64,000 nt of DNA from Vallitalea guaymasensis (GTDB taxonomy: Bacteria > Bacillota > Clostridia > Lachnospirales > Vallitaleaceae): positions 868,001 to 932,000 of the forward strand of contig NZ_CP058561.1 in the NCBI RefSeq assembly GCF_018141425.1. The letters run 5' to 3'. Both the position numbers and the translations under genes were made by a program. Under the pieces are notes generated by a model. It saw only the letters and a program-made list of their open reading frames with translations. It was not told where the DNA came from and made no database searches. Of the stretch, positions 1 to 9,805 are shown piece after piece; within the stretch, counting starts at the first letter, position 1, and every line of letters starts with the position of its first letter.

Positions 1-39
1 AGAATTGTTAAAATTCCATAGCTTTAATATACTATAGTT

Positions 40-261
40 TTATAAATCCAACTCATTAAGTAACTCTTTAAGTTTTTTCAATTCATCTCTAGAAAGAGTT
101 ACTCCCTTACCCATCTTTTCATGTTCAGGACCCCAATCTCTTAAATCATACTTGGGTTCTCTATCATTCCAGCTAATTAAATTTAATTCTTTTGCCCATC
201 CTTTGTTATTCTCAGATAAAATACCTACTGTTTCTTTTATTTCATATTTAATGTTTGGCAT
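40..261 (-). CDS. YdbC-family PC4-like ssDNA-binding protein
   Basis: Short basic/acidic protein of about 73 residues that matches the YdbC family, a bacterial relative of the eukaryotic transcriptional coactivator PC4 that binds single-stranded DNA or RNA. Family landmarks visible are GILSENNKGWAKELNLISWN near the start, then a KYDLRDWGPEH segment and MGKGVTLS, followed by a C-terminal helix rich in Lys/Leu. A longer frame opens 18 bases upstream, but its first codons contain the AGGAGG Shine-Dalgarno itself (270-275), so translation should start at the ATG ending at 261. It appears to stand alone, at the window edge. Family assignment is confident; its cellular role is not known from sequence. 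Confidence 0.85.
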   Translation of the reverse strand: MPNIKYEIKETVGILSENNKGWAKELNLISWNDREPKYDLRDWGPEHEKMGKGVTLSRDELKKLKELLNELDL

Positions 262-345
262 ATTGTTTTCCTCCTGCATTTTATTTTATACTAAATGTAT
301 TTCAATGTTAAAAGTGCTTTTACCAGTACCTAGATATTTTTAGAA

Positions 346-1218
346 TCATTTATTATAATTAATCCTCATTGTTGGATAAGCTAATTCAATATCTATTTCG
401 TTACCAAAAGCATGAAGAATATCTTCCCATATATCGTTTATAGTATTCCTTCTTAGACGTGGCACACACAAATATCTTATTGTTAATTGTACTCCACTTT
501 CTTTAACATCTGTATACACAATTGGTGTGAGATTCTTATAATGAATCATATATTGTTTTTTGGCTTGTTCTACCATTCTAGCCGCTTTTTCTGATAAATG
601 CAATGAATGTTTATTGCCGATATCAGTCAATATTGTTTTAGCTTTTTCCCAATTACTTTCAAACGTGATAAGTACGTTAATTTCATTCCAAATATATTTA
701 AATCCTTTATCATAGTTTACTATTCCATGTATAAATATAAAGTGATTTGGGATAATCAATATTCTTCCTGTACTTTGCTCACCATTTTCATAAGAAGATA
801 TCTCCATTAGGCTGAATTGGAACATTCTAATATCAATAACATCTCCTTTTTGTTCATTAATACTAATCCTATCACCTGCTTTAATAGGTTTTTTAATAAT
901 TATGAAAAGCCAAGCTACCATATTTACAAATAGATCTTTTAATGTTATGGCAACACCAGCTGACACAAGACCCAAATAGGTTGTTAGATTAGCTGTATCA
1001 TCTGACCAAAGAAATACACATACTATAATAAAAACTGTACTAAAAAAATAGTAAACTCTTTTTCTAGCTTTATAATATTTATTGTTTTCATTATTAGTTG
1101 AATAAATAATACGATTAATTAATCGAATGATTAACATAATAAGCACAAAAGCTATTATGGTCCATAAAATTTTTATCAAAGCTTGATTATCATTTATATA
1201 ATTCCAAATCGTATCCAT
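346..1218 (-). CDS. MscS-family mechanosensitive ion channel
   Basis: Protein of 290 residues. An N-terminal hydrophobic helix (about residues 14-37), a second (about 53-70) and a third pore-lining type helix with alternating small residues (YLGLVSAGVAITLKDLF, about 80-97) precede a cytosolic beta domain that opens with KPIKAGDRISI, the classic start of the MscS beta domain. This is the normal MscS core plus a C-terminal alpha/beta domain, so it should gate open under membrane tension and release osmolytes. It lies 60 bases downstream of the EamA exporter gene on the same strand and may be co-transcribed. Family call is firm; gating and selectivity cannot be read from the sequence. Confidence 0.88.
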   Translation of the reverse strand: MDTIWNYINDNQALIKILWTIIAFVLIMLIIRLINRIIYSTNNENNKYYKARKRVYYFFSTVFIIVCVFLWSDDTANLTTYLGLVSAGVAITLKDLFVNMVAWLFIIIKKPIKAGDRISINEQKGDVIDIRMFQFSLMEISSYENGEQSTGRILIIPNHFIFIHGIVNYDKGFKYIWNEINVLITFESNWEKAKTILTDIGNKHSLHLSEKAARMVEQAKKQYMIHYKNLTPIVYTDVKESGVQLTIRYLCVPRLRRNTINDIWEDILHAFGNEIDIELAYPTMRINYNK

Positions 1219-1278
1219 TCCTTCAGTAAAACTCCTTTCAACCTTATATATTTTAGTTATTAATGCCTCTATGTTATA

Positions 1279-2199
1279 CTATAATCTTTTTCTATTCCTT
1301 TTACTTCCAAAATAATTAGTCCCCCAAACTCCAGATAAAATCATAACAGCTCCAACAATCTGATACCAGTAAAATGGTTCATTTCTAATTAACACTCCAG
1401 CAATTATTGATGTTACGCTTGATAGGTTTGCGAAAACAGCAGCTCTAGATGCTTCAATTTTAGCTAACGTATAATTTATTAAAAAGAATGCTATAACTGA
1501 CGATAGTATTCCTAAATACAGTACTGCTATAACTACTTTAACATTCATTAAAGGTACAAAATAATTGGATATTTCACCTTTCATTAGATGTTGTATTATA
1601 GCAATTCCATTGAAGGTTATTGCACCAATCCACATCATTGTATAAGTCATTTCCACTGGTCTGAAGTCCGTTGAAAATTTTCGTGATAACACATTAAATA
1701 TAGAACCAAATAATACGGCTAATAAAAGTAATAATATCCCCATAATATTAGAACCAATTTCACTACTCTTCATAACAATAATAAAAATCGCTCCTATAAC
1801 GGATAATCCCACAAAGATTATTTGAATCCTACTTGGAAACTCTTTTAAGAATATCACCGCTAATATTGTTACTACAATAGGTATTAGAGCTATCATCATT
1901 CCAGCTTCTGAGGAATTAGTTAGCTTAATACCAAAAATTTCACATATGAAGTAAGCTACTGGTTGTGTCAATCCAATTGCTATCAGTTTATGTATCGCTT
2001 TTCCTTTATATTCAACTCTAATTACTTTAGCTATCCTCATAATTGTTAATAAAATTACTGCTATACCAAATCTAAAAGCCAGTAAATGAAATGGATCAAT
2101 TTCAGATAGTGCTTCTTTCGTGAATAAAAAAGAAAATCCAAATATTAAAGCCATTCCTGTGCCAGCCAAATATGGTAAATATCTCTCTTTCTCTGCCAT
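1279..2199 (-). CDS. EamA/DMT-family transporter
   Basis: Integral membrane protein of 306 residues with about ten hydrophobic helices arranged as two repeated halves, as expected for two EamA domains of the drug/metabolite transporter superfamily. The first helix reads GTGMALIFGFSFLFTKEAL and the end of each half has the family pattern with small residues and a Pro/Glu-containing loop (RNEPFYWYQIVGAVMILSG at the C-terminus). The start follows an AAGGAAGG ribosome site. Substrates in this family range from amino acids to nucleotides and cannot be predicted. A basic tail (KRNRKRL) ends the protein on the cytosolic side. Confidence 0.88.
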   Translation of the reverse strand: MAEKERYLPYLAGTGMALIFGFSFLFTKEALSEIDPFHLLAFRFGIAVILLTIMRIAKVIRVEYKGKAIHKLIAIGLTQPVAYFICEIFGIKLTNSSEAGMMIALIPIVVTILAVIFLKEFPSRIQIIFVGLSVIGAIFIIVMKSSEIGSNIMGILLLLLAVLFGSIFNVLSRKFSTDFRPVEMTYTMMWIGAITFNGIAIIQHLMKGEISNYFVPLMNVKVVIAVLYLGILSSVIAFFLINYTLAKIEASRAAVFANLSSVTSIIAGVLIRNEPFYWYQIVGAVMILSGVWGTNYFGSKRNRKRL

Positions 2200-2383
2200 A
2201 ATTCTACCTTCCTTTAGTTGTTTAGTGCTACTGAATTATTTTTCATCTTGTTTCATATTAATTTTTATTTCTTCCAGTATAACATTTTCTGTACTCATAT
2301 ATAACCAGTAAAAAGTATTTTGTTAATTTTGTTCATGCACTATTTCATGTTTCAAGTATTAAAGATAAGACAAAAACAAAAAA

Positions 2384-2408
2384 CTACCCGCCTATATTAA
2401 GCGGATAG
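2384..2408 (-). terminator. Intrinsic terminator of the GntR/ABC operon
   Basis: An 8-bp stem (2384-2391 with 2401-2408, one G-U pair in the minus-strand RNA) followed in that direction by a T-rich run. It lies just after the GntR stop codon. Confidence 0.75.
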
Positions 2409-2435
2409 ATATAATGAAGTCTTTTATCTTCTATA

Positions 2436-2804
2436 TTAATAGTGTTTTTTAACCAATTCAGTTATCTCTGATAACGAAAGACCTAATTCCTTATAGTACC
2501 GAATATCTTTTGCCATTTGCTTATGTGTTAACTCATCTCTTTTATCTTCTATTTCTTTAGCTGTTAATTCTGCAACAAAGCATCCACGCCCAGTAATAGT
2601 ATAAATAAATCCCTGTCGTTCAAGTGCTTCCCATGCTTTTTTGACTGTAATTATGCTGATTCGTAATTCTTTTGCAGCTGTTCTTATTGGTGGCAGGCCA
2701 TAGTTACTTTTCAAATCGCCTTTAATGATCTGTGAACTAATTTGTTCAAACAACTGTTGGTAGATAGGTTTTTCAGATGTATTAGATATCTCAACATTTA
2801 TCAT
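2436..2804 (-). CDS. GntR-family (YtrA-type) repressor
   Basis: Regulator of 122 residues made of a winged-helix DNA-binding domain (about residues 10-78; PIYQQLFEQISSQIIKG and LPPIRTAAKELRISIITVKKAWEALERQGF) and a short helical tail without a large effector domain. That size and layout define the YtrA subgroup, whose members usually repress ABC transporter genes in their own operon. Its ATG overlaps the permease stop codon (ATGA), so it is the last gene of the ATPase-permease-regulator unit. A 14-bp palindrome over the operon promoter is the probable operator. The inducing signal is unknown; in Bacillus relatives it is cell-envelope stress. Confidence 0.85.
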   Translation of the reverse strand: MINVEISNTSEKPIYQQLFEQISSQIIKGDLKSNYGLPPIRTAAKELRISIITVKKAWEALERQGFIYTITGRGCFVAELTAKEIEDKRDELTHKQMAKDIRYYKELGLSLSEITELVKKHY

Positions 2805-3454
2805 ATGTCTACCTTACCAAATCTCTTAACTGATATTTTATATGCTATTATTGCTGATATGATAAATATTATAACCCCTCCACCAAGAATACCCATTTGT
2901 AAATATATACTATTTGCATCAGGTCCTTTTAGATACATATTTATACTTGGATTAAACAGAGCAAGTAGTTCTACTACTGATGCAAATATTATAATAGCAG
3001 CATTTGATACAATCGCAGGGGCACCGTATTTATAAGCCGTTTTATAGAACATTGGAAAGAATATTATATTGAACAATGCAAACATGATGAATACAAGCCC
3101 AAAGAATGCAATGTTAGGTTCAAGGAATATATATGTTGCGCTATTATATAGATTTTTATTAATGATTGCATAGAAAACTGCAATTATAATGTGGAGTAGC
3201 TCTAATGTAATTACTGATAGCATTCTAGATTTAACTATATTCTTTTTAGTCACAGGCATCATAATTGATAGCATGAGATCATTTTGAGTCTTATATGTTG
3301 CAAATATATTAGGTATGGTTATAAAACAAAAATACATAAGTACAATGAAATACAGCCATCCTGGGATAAGCATCAACGCACCTGTTAACACTGGCAAAAA
3401 GTAGAAAAAAGGACTAATTCCCAATTTAAAGTCTTTATACAGTAAATTATTCAT
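2801..3454 (-). CDS. ABC-2 type transporter permease
   Basis: Membrane protein of 217 residues with about six hydrophobic helices and a conserved YKDFKLG amphipathic start, as in small ABC-2 permeases that pair with a single ATPase. Three consecutive ATG codons follow the GGAGG site (3461-3465); the third, ending at 3454, has the best spacing and is taken as start. It overlaps the ATPase gene by 8 bases and the GntR gene by 4, so the three are co-transcribed and probably translationally coupled. Likely an exporter for an antibiotic-like compound or lipid; the substrate is not deducible. Confidence 0.8.
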   Translation of the reverse strand: MNNLLYKDFKLGISPFFYFLPVLTGALMLIPGWLYFIVLMYFCFITIPNIFATYKTQNDLMLSIMMPVTKKNIVKSRMLSVITLELLHIIIAVFYAIINKNLYNSATYIFLEPNIAFFGLVFIMFALFNIIFFPMFYKTAYKYGAPAIVSNAAIIIFASVVELLALFNPSINMYLKGPDANSIYLQMGILGGGVIIFIISAIIAYKISVKRFGKVDI

Positions 3455-4301
3455 CATCATCCTCCTTCTTCGCATAATATATCATAATATCTTCTAAACT
3501 AGGTGCTTTAACACGTACTCCATCAGTTTCACTAAATCTGTCAGTTTTAATTAAACCCGTAAAGCCAAAAGAATTTATTTTATAAGAAATCAAATCTCTT
3601 TTTATATTATCTAACTGATCCAAAGAGCCATTTACAATCCTATATGAATCAATGAAATCATCTTTCGTCTTACTGGCAACAATTTTACCGTTATTAATAT
3701 AAGTAATATAGTCTGCACATTTTTCTAAGTCAGATGTAATATGAGTAGAGAATAGTATACTTCTCTCACCATCTTCGACTAATTCTTGAAATACGTCAAG
3801 TATATTATCCCTCGCTACAGGATCTAGTCCACTAGTCGGTTCATCAAGTATAAATAATTTGGCATTATGGGATAGGGCAATAGCCAATGAATACTTTACC
3901 TTCATCCCTTCTGACAATTCAGATATCTTCTTGTCTGGATCTAGTTTAAATCTTTTAAGATAATAAGTATATATGTCCTCATTCCAATTAGTATAAAATC
4001 TCTTGATAACATTGGTTACATTCTTGACTTTACTTTTCATATAGAAATCTACACCGCCAAAGATATAACCAATATCCTGCTTCAATATAATTTCATTTTC
4101 AATAAAGTTCTTGCCCAAAATTGATATTTCACCACTATCTATATGAACCATATTTAAGATTGATTTAAGTGTTGTCGTTTTTCCAGCCCCATTACTGCCG
4201 ATGAATCCCATGATATAGCCTTTTTCTAACTTGAATGAGATATCTTCAAGGTGAAATTTTTCATATTTTTTGTTCAATTTCTCAACTTTTAACGCTAGCA
4301 T
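3447..4301 (-). CDS. ABC transporter ATP-binding protein
   Basis: Nucleotide-binding subunit of about 284 residues. Walker A reads GSNGAGKTTT, the signature is LSEGMKVKYSLAIALSH, Walker B is LFILDEPTSGLDP, and the switch histidine follows in FSTHITSDLEKC. The C-terminal 70 residues are an extension common in CcmA/YtrB-type exporters. A frame opens further upstream, but the AAGGGGG site lies just before the ATG ending at 4301, so that start is preferred. It is the first gene of the operon with the permease and the GntR repressor downstream. Confidence 0.9.
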   Translation of the reverse strand: MLALKVEKLNKKYEKFHLEDISFKLEKGYIMGFIGSNGAGKTTTLKSILNMVHIDSGEISILGKNFIENEIILKQDIGYIFGGVDFYMKSKVKNVTNVIKRFYTNWNEDIYTYYLKRFKLDPDKKISELSEGMKVKYSLAIALSHNAKLFILDEPTSGLDPVARDNILDVFQELVEDGERSILFSTHITSDLEKCADYITYINNGKIVASKTKDDFIDSYRIVNGSLDQLDNIKRDLISYKINSFGFTGLIKTDRFSETDGVRVKAPSLEDIMIYYAKKEDDDE

Positions 4302-4330
4302 ACTACAAACCCCCTTCAATATTGTGCTTG

Positions 4331-4371
4331 TTGTGTATACACAATATATCACTTTAATTTGGATTTGTCAA
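4331..4371 (-). promoter_or_regulatory. Promoter and GntR operator of the ABC operon
   Basis: In the leftward direction there is a consensus -35 TTGACA (4366-4371), a 17-base spacer and -10 TATATT (4343-4348). A perfect 14-base palindrome TTGTGTATACACAA (4331-4344) overlaps the end of the -10 and the expected start point, 30 bases before the ATPase start codon. The arrangement predicts autorepression by the operon's own YtrA-type regulator. Confidence 0.75.
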
Positions 4372-4406
4372 CTCAACGGTTCTTCGTTTCTAATTATTAT
4401 TCAATT

Positions 4407-7400
4407 CTAATTTGCTAGATTAACATTTTCTTCCAAGAATCTAGCTGGCATATCATCTTCTAATTTCCATATGAAACTCATAGGTTTTGACCCACTATGA
4501 GAAACATATTTTGCTTTTCCCATAAAAATAAATGGACTTACAATACCATCACATTTCTTATATTCACGAACAAATAATAAAATATCATGATTGTTTTTTA
4601 TATGGTTGATATAACGTTGTGCTGTAGGTGTTGATTCAGATATTCTATTCTGTGTTTGCCAGTGGAAAAGATTATTATTGATAGGATAATCTTCATACAT
4701 AGTCACTTCTGAGAAATCTTTATCACTTTTATTAAGTGTAATCAAAAATATGTCTGTATTACCTTTTTCAATATGCAATACTCCTTCTCTAAAAGCAGGC
4801 ATTAAGACTTCATTATAATACCCAAGACCTGCTAGTATTTGATTAGAAGTATATGTACAATGCACGTCAAGAGGACTATCAATATTCATTTGCTGATGGT
4901 TATCTACAAAACTAATATGCACGTATTGATATGTTAGAATCTCTATTATCTCTTCGCATAACATCTTATTTTTACGAATCTTGTTTAAACCATCATTCAT
5001 ACATTTAAACCCTTCATTATCTGGAGTTTTATTATAAAAACTATAGTAAAAAATAGCTTTAACCTTAGTATCTATAATTTCTTCCATATCACCACAAAAA
5101 TACTTGATACCTATACTTAACAACCGTTTACTATCCATATAGAATAAGTTTTTAAATCTCTTAACCATGGTCATATCATAACTTGAATCCATAGTTTTAT
5201 TCAACGCAATACATTCCAATGAATAAAGACTTCTATTGCCTGACTTACCATAAAAATCAATCAAACTCATATCATGATATTTTAAAAAGTTTCTTAGGGT
5301 CAATGGGCAATTTGTTTCTGTCTGATAAGTTCTGATTCGGCTAATAATAGCATTTTTATTAATAGTAGCGTTACGAATATTACTAAGAATATACTCCTTA
5401 GCTAGCTTTTCCATTTTTATATGACATCCTCGTGGCAGACTTAGAATCTCGTCCCCTATTGAATCTCTAACAGAACGTTTTGATTTATGAATCAAGGCTC
5501 TGAATCTTTCTTCATAGTTATATTTTTCATGAGCTCTTCCAACATAATCCAATACGGTCAAACATTCTTTATTTTCAGCATGTCTAAGTCCACGACCAAG
5601 CTGTTGTAAGAAAACAGTTAAACTTTGTGTAGGTCGTAGAAACAAAACAGTATTTACTTCTTGAATATCCACACCTTCATTATAAACATCAACTGTAAAT
5701 ATTATTTTAATCTGACCTGATTTCAACTTGTTTTTAGCTTGATTACGAAGGTTTTTATCGGTTTTACCTGTAACTGAAATAGCCTCTATCCCATAATCAT
5801 TAAATGATTTTGTCATGAACTCTGCATGTTCTACACTAACACAGAATCCAAGCGCTTTTAAATCATCAAAATCCGTTAAATATCTCTCCATACTATTTAA
5901 AACGGTACGAATACGTTTTTCATGATTGATTTTATAGAGATTGGTAAGGTCACTGACCTGATAACCTCCGTTGGTCCATTTTAGTCCTGATAAATCAATG
6001 TCATCTGATACACAAAAATAATGAAATGGTGATAACAATTTATGGTCAATAGCTTCAGGAAGTCGCATCTCTGAAGCTATGTGACCATCAAAGATTTCTA
6101 AAATATTCTTACCATCCATACGTTCAGGTGTAGCAGTTAAACCTAACAAAATATTTGGCTCATAGTAGCTCAGTAAGGTTCCATAAGAATTGGAAGCACT
6201 ATGATGAAATTCATCTATTATAATAAAATTATAAAAATCTGATGTGGTCTTACTAATTAACTTTTGACTATTGAATGACTGTATTGTAACAAATAAATGA
6301 TCTAAAGAGTCTGGTTTACTGTTACCAGTTAACAACTCTCCAAAATCAGGTTCTTTCAATATGCCTCGAAATGTATCCATTGCTTGTTTTAATATTTCTT
6401 CACGATGAGCAATGAACAACAATTTAGCATTAGGATTTTTTTTATAGTATTGCTTGAAATCGAATGCGGCAATAACAGTTTTTCCAACACCTGTTGCTGC
6501 AACAACGAGATTCTTGTACTTGCCAAAAATTTCACGTTCAGCTTGTAAAGTATTAAGAATATCTTGCTGATAGGCATGGGGTCTAATATCAAAAAAAGTC
6601 ATGGATGAGGTCATATTATTATCATAATCCCCCCTACGTTCTTTTAAAATGGCTGACTTCAGTTTTTCCTTATGAGCTTCACTACCTGATATAAATGATT
6701 CAAAATCATAGCTGTTCCAATAACTTTCAAAAGTTGCTTGAAACTTCCTCACAACATCAAATGAATCCTTTTCACTTACCTTGAGATTCCATTCAAGTCC
6801 ACTTGTCATTGCAACTTTTGACATATTGGACGAACCAATATATGCAGTTGTGAATCCCGAATCTCGGTAGAATAAGTATGACTTGGCGTGCAATCTGGTA
6901 CGTTTGGTTTCATAGGATATCTTTATCTCCACATTAGGTAACTTGGCTAACTTCTCAATAGCTCCTGCATCTGTAGCTCCCATGTAACAGGTGGTAATAA
7001 TTCGTACCTTTTTATTTCCATCCTTAGTAAATTTCTTCAACTCATCAAATATTAATCTTAACCCACTCCATTTAATAAATGAAATCAACATATCAATACG
7101 GTCACTAGATTGAATCTCTTTTTTTAATTCTGATACTAGATCTGGCTCTTTTACTGACCCTGTAAAAAGAGAACTTGTTGCAATAGACGTAGCTGGACGA
7201 ACTGGCAACAGTTTATCATTTACTGTTGATGCAGTGTTTAATGTTGAATAGATTGATAATAGTAGTTCTGATGTTTCAGATACTTTGTAATTGTTGAATG
7301 TCTCCAAATCAAGATTATCAGATAATAGTTGAATCAAACGATTACACAACTCTATTTGATATACCAAGTTTCTTTTATCTTTTCTATCCTTTCGATTATC

Positions 7401-7577
7401 TTCTCGAATGAATATCAATGCTTTTCTTACTACTTCTTCGATATATTTGGATAATATCAAGTGTGCCTCTGCTTCATCAATGGACTTTTTCTGCGAATAC
7501 TGATTTAATTCTTCTAAATGAGCTATCTTGTTCTCAATTTCTTTGTTTATTAATTGTTCATATATTCCTTGTATCAT
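4407..7577 (-). CDS. PLD-nuclease/SF2 helicase with DUF3427 C-terminus
   Basis: Multidomain protein of 1056 residues. About residues 130-290 form a phospholipase D-type nuclease-like domain with one HKD motif (HAKSYLFYRD near 232, followed by GSSNMS). Residues about 330-690 are a superfamily 2 helicase: Walker A AATGVGKT near 362, DEFH box near 455, TATPERMD, and motif VI QQLGRGLRH near 655. The rest matches the DUF3427 region found only behind such helicases. It stands alone between unrelated operons, with an AAAGAGG site at its start. Proteins of this design are widespread and are suspected of acting on foreign or damaged nucleic acid; that role is an inference here. Confidence 0.85.
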   Translation of the reverse strand: MIQGIYEQLINKEIENKIAHLEELNQYSQKKSIDEAEAHLILSKYIEEVVRKALIFIREDNRKDRKDKRNLVYQIELCNRLIQLLSDNLDLETFNNYKVSETSELLLSIYSTLNTASTVNDKLLPVRPATSIATSSLFTGSVKEPDLVSELKKEIQSSDRIDMLISFIKWSGLRLIFDELKKFTKDGNKKVRIITTCYMGATDAGAIEKLAKLPNVEIKISYETKRTRLHAKSYLFYRDSGFTTAYIGSSNMSKVAMTSGLEWNLKVSEKDSFDVVRKFQATFESYWNSYDFESFISGSEAHKEKLKSAILKERRGDYDNNMTSSMTFFDIRPHAYQQDILNTLQAEREIFGKYKNLVVAATGVGKTVIAAFDFKQYYKKNPNAKLLFIAHREEILKQAMDTFRGILKEPDFGELLTGNSKPDSLDHLFVTIQSFNSQKLISKTTSDFYNFIIIDEFHHSASNSYGTLLSYYEPNILLGLTATPERMDGKNILEIFDGHIASEMRLPEAIDHKLLSPFHYFCVSDDIDLSGLKWTNGGYQVSDLTNLYKINHEKRIRTVLNSMERYLTDFDDLKALGFCVSVEHAEFMTKSFNDYGIEAISVTGKTDKNLRNQAKNKLKSGQIKIIFTVDVYNEGVDIQEVNTVLFLRPTQSLTVFLQQLGRGLRHAENKECLTVLDYVGRAHEKYNYEERFRALIHKSKRSVRDSIGDEILSLPRGCHIKMEKLAKEYILSNIRNATINKNAIISRIRTYQTETNCPLTLRNFLKYHDMSLIDFYGKSGNRSLYSLECIALNKTMDSSYDMTMVKRFKNLFYMDSKRLLSIGIKYFCGDMEEIIDTKVKAIFYYSFYNKTPDNEGFKCMNDGLNKIRKNKMLCEEIIEILTYQYVHISFVDNHQQMNIDSPLDVHCTYTSNQILAGLGYYNEVLMPAFREGVLHIEKGNTDIFLITLNKSDKDFSEVTMYEDYPINNNLFHWQTQNRISESTPTAQRYINHIKNNHDILLFVREYKKCDGIVSPFIFMGKAKYVSHSGSKPMSFIWKLEDDMPARFLEENVNLAN

Positions 7578-7690
7578 TTCAATTACCTCTTTAATCTTTT
7601 GTTTATAGTACTTAACTCATGGTATTCATTTTATCACGAAAAGTTTTAATATGAAATGATTGATATAAATTATGATAAGCTCTAAAGAAA

Positions 7691-7727
7691 ATATAGAGAT
7701 GACAGTACCAACCTGTCATCTCTATAT
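7691..7727 (-). terminator. Terminator hairpin of secreted paralog 1
   Basis: A perfect 15-bp stem (7691-7705 with 7713-7727, 7-base loop) lies 15 bases after the stop codon and is followed in the leftward direction by a T-rich stretch. A near-identical hairpin follows paralog 2, so it was copied with the gene. Confidence 0.75.
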
Positions 7728-7741
7728 GTCTTTAACTTATA

Positions 7742-9805
7742 TTATTCTTGGTTTTCATCATACACCAATTGTATTTTGTCTAACATAAAGCTATTTCTAG
7801 TACAACAAACACCAATATAAGTGTCTCCTGCTTCAAAATACTCTCTTGTTCCTTCCATCTTTTCAACTTCCCAAGTCCATATATCACATGTATTGGGAAC
7901 ATATAAAGAATCAAAAGTCCTACCATTTTCATCTACAACGTTAATAAGTGAATAATCGTTGAAATTGGCAATAAAATAATTTGGTATGTAATAACCTGAT
8001 TCAGGAATTGTTACTTTATATCTAGCAACGGTAAATCTTCCATTATCAAAATCCTCACTTGTGAAAACTCCAACTCCTCCTCCTTGGTCAATTCTCATAC
8101 TAGTTAAATTTTCATATGGGTCTTCTCCTTCTATAACTAATATGATATCGTTTCCATAACTCTCTAACTGAGAATACGCTTGTTCTATTCTATTATCCAA
8201 ATCTTGTATTTTAACATCTATATCCTGCATAAGTGATTCATCTGGGGAGTAACCTGCATCTAACAGACTCTGTTTTTTAACTAATATCATATTTTCTTTG
8301 ACATAGTTAGCTGAGTTGATAGCATACTCAATTTCTTCTTGACTTGCAGTTTTTCTATCCATTAAGTCAATAGCATTTGCTACATATGAGCTTATTGAAT
8401 CATAAGCTGTTTGAAGATATTTCGCTCTTTCTTCTTCTTTATTTCCAATATATCTAAGAATCATACACTTATAATCAAAATTACTTCCCTCTACCTCAAT
8501 ATTAAGTACCCCATGATCTATGTCAATTTCTCTTGGAACACTTACTTTAACATGAGGTTGTCCATCTTCTGTACCATCTGCCTCCATACTGTAAACAACT
8601 TCTCCATCATATAAGTTTTTAACTGTAAAATTGACTGGATCACTATGTTTGAAGATATAACTTAATTCATAAGTTCCTGTTTTGGGAATGTATATTTGGT
8701 AAGAGGCTTTTCCGTTCTCGTTGAAATGTAATCCTAGATTAGGTTTTTCCTCCCCATTATCATTAACAAGTATCTTTTCCGTATTTTCGCTGAAGTTTGA
8801 ATAATAATTATTTCCAAAAATAAACATCGTATTTCCTCGTAGAAGCCATTTTGGATCTTGCCACAGACACAAGGCATAATCTTCATTAATTGTTAATCTA
8901 TTTATAGCGGTTTTATCTACCACCTTGGCATGTTCAAGAATAAGTGGTCCATAATCCTCTCTCTCATCTTGGGTAAAACCATCCCATAATTCTTCTACTT
9001 GATTGTTCCACAGATGACCATTGTTAGTATATAATGGTGCCAATATTTTATCTACCATAAAAGTATTGAATTTTCTATCTGTTTCCTTAGTCAAATAATA
9101 TGTATAGTTTTCAGAATTAGTTTTTGTTAAACATATTCCATAATTCTTATTATCCTTATTTGCTGAAAGAAGAACTCTTTCAAAAGGTGTATCATTATCG
9201 GGTGTATAAAATTCAAGAACCAAGTTCTCCATAGTTGCTTTACTTGGTATAGTTATTTTCTCAAGATTTTTCAAAGAATACTCTACAGGATTATTAGCTG
9301 AAAACTCTGGATATATTTTCACACGAAAAATCGTATCTGTGTTAGTAGATTCGATATCTCCTATATATCTTCCTTCTGTTGAATAAGGGTCATAAGCGAT
9401 AATGTCAAATTTATTATTATCAAAATCTGGCGAAATGTAATTGAGATACTCGATCTGTCCACCATGTTCAATACTATATCCTTCACAAGCATCAGCTATT
9501 AAAGGCAACAATGTTTCAAGTACATTAGCTGCTACTTTCAATACAGAACTTGGTCCTTTTGGACTAAAAGTAACAGTAGCTTGAGTATTAGCAGCTTTCC
9601 ATACCCCTTTAATGGTCTTTTCAGCTATTTGTTCTGTTGAATGATTTTCAATACTTATTTCTTCATCATCTATACCTATGGAAATTCCAATATCCTCTAT
9701 AGGATTGGTTGAAAAAGCATAGACTATATTATTATTAATAAATGGGATAGAACTCGAAGTTGCTAGCAAAACAGCTAAACACGATACTAATATTATTTTT
9801 TTCAT
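7742..9805 (-). CDS. Large secreted protein of unknown function, paralog 1
   Basis: Protein of 687 residues with a clear Sec signal peptide (MKKIILVSCLAVLLATSSS, probable cut after VYA near residue 29). I do not recognise the family as a whole. Residues about 30-290 form a mixed domain with a hydrophobic helix (VLETLLPLIADACEG). Residues about 350-460 look like a beta-sandwich of the carbohydrate-binding CBM6 type (GKASYQIYIPKTGTYELSYI). A helical segment (about 465-550) follows, then a second similar beta-sandwich (about 555-687; FTVARYKVTIPESGYYIPNY). It is strongly similar along its whole length to the next gene, so the pair arose by tandem duplication. A surface-binding or toxin-like role is possible but unproven. 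Confidence 0.7.
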   Translation of the reverse strand: MKKIILVSCLAVLLATSSSIPFINNNIVYAFSTNPIEDIGISIGIDDEEISIENHSTEQIAEKTIKGVWKAANTQATVTFSPKGPSSVLKVAANVLETLLPLIADACEGYSIEHGGQIEYLNYISPDFDNNKFDIIAYDPYSTEGRYIGDIESTNTDTIFRVKIYPEFSANNPVEYSLKNLEKITIPSKATMENLVLEFYTPDNDTPFERVLLSANKDNKNYGICLTKTNSENYTYYLTKETDRKFNTFMVDKILAPLYTNNGHLWNNQVEELWDGFTQDEREDYGPLILEHAKVVDKTAINRLTINEDYALCLWQDPKWLLRGNTMFIFGNNYYSNFSENTEKILVNDNGEEKPNLGLHFNENGKASYQIYIPKTGTYELSYIFKHSDPVNFTVKNLYDGEVVYSMEADGTEDGQPHVKVSVPREIDIDHGVLNIEVEGSNFDYKCMILRYIGNKEEERAKYLQTAYDSISSYVANAIDLMDRKTASQEEIEYAINSANYVKENMILVKKQSLLDAGYSPDESLMQDIDVKIQDLDNRIEQAYSQLESYGNDIILVIEGEDPYENLTSMRIDQGGGVGVFTSEDFDNGRFTVARYKVTIPESGYYIPNYFIANFNDYSLINVVDENGRTFDSLYVPNTCDIWTWEVEKMEGTREYFEAGDTYIGVCCTRNSFMLDKIQLVYDENQE

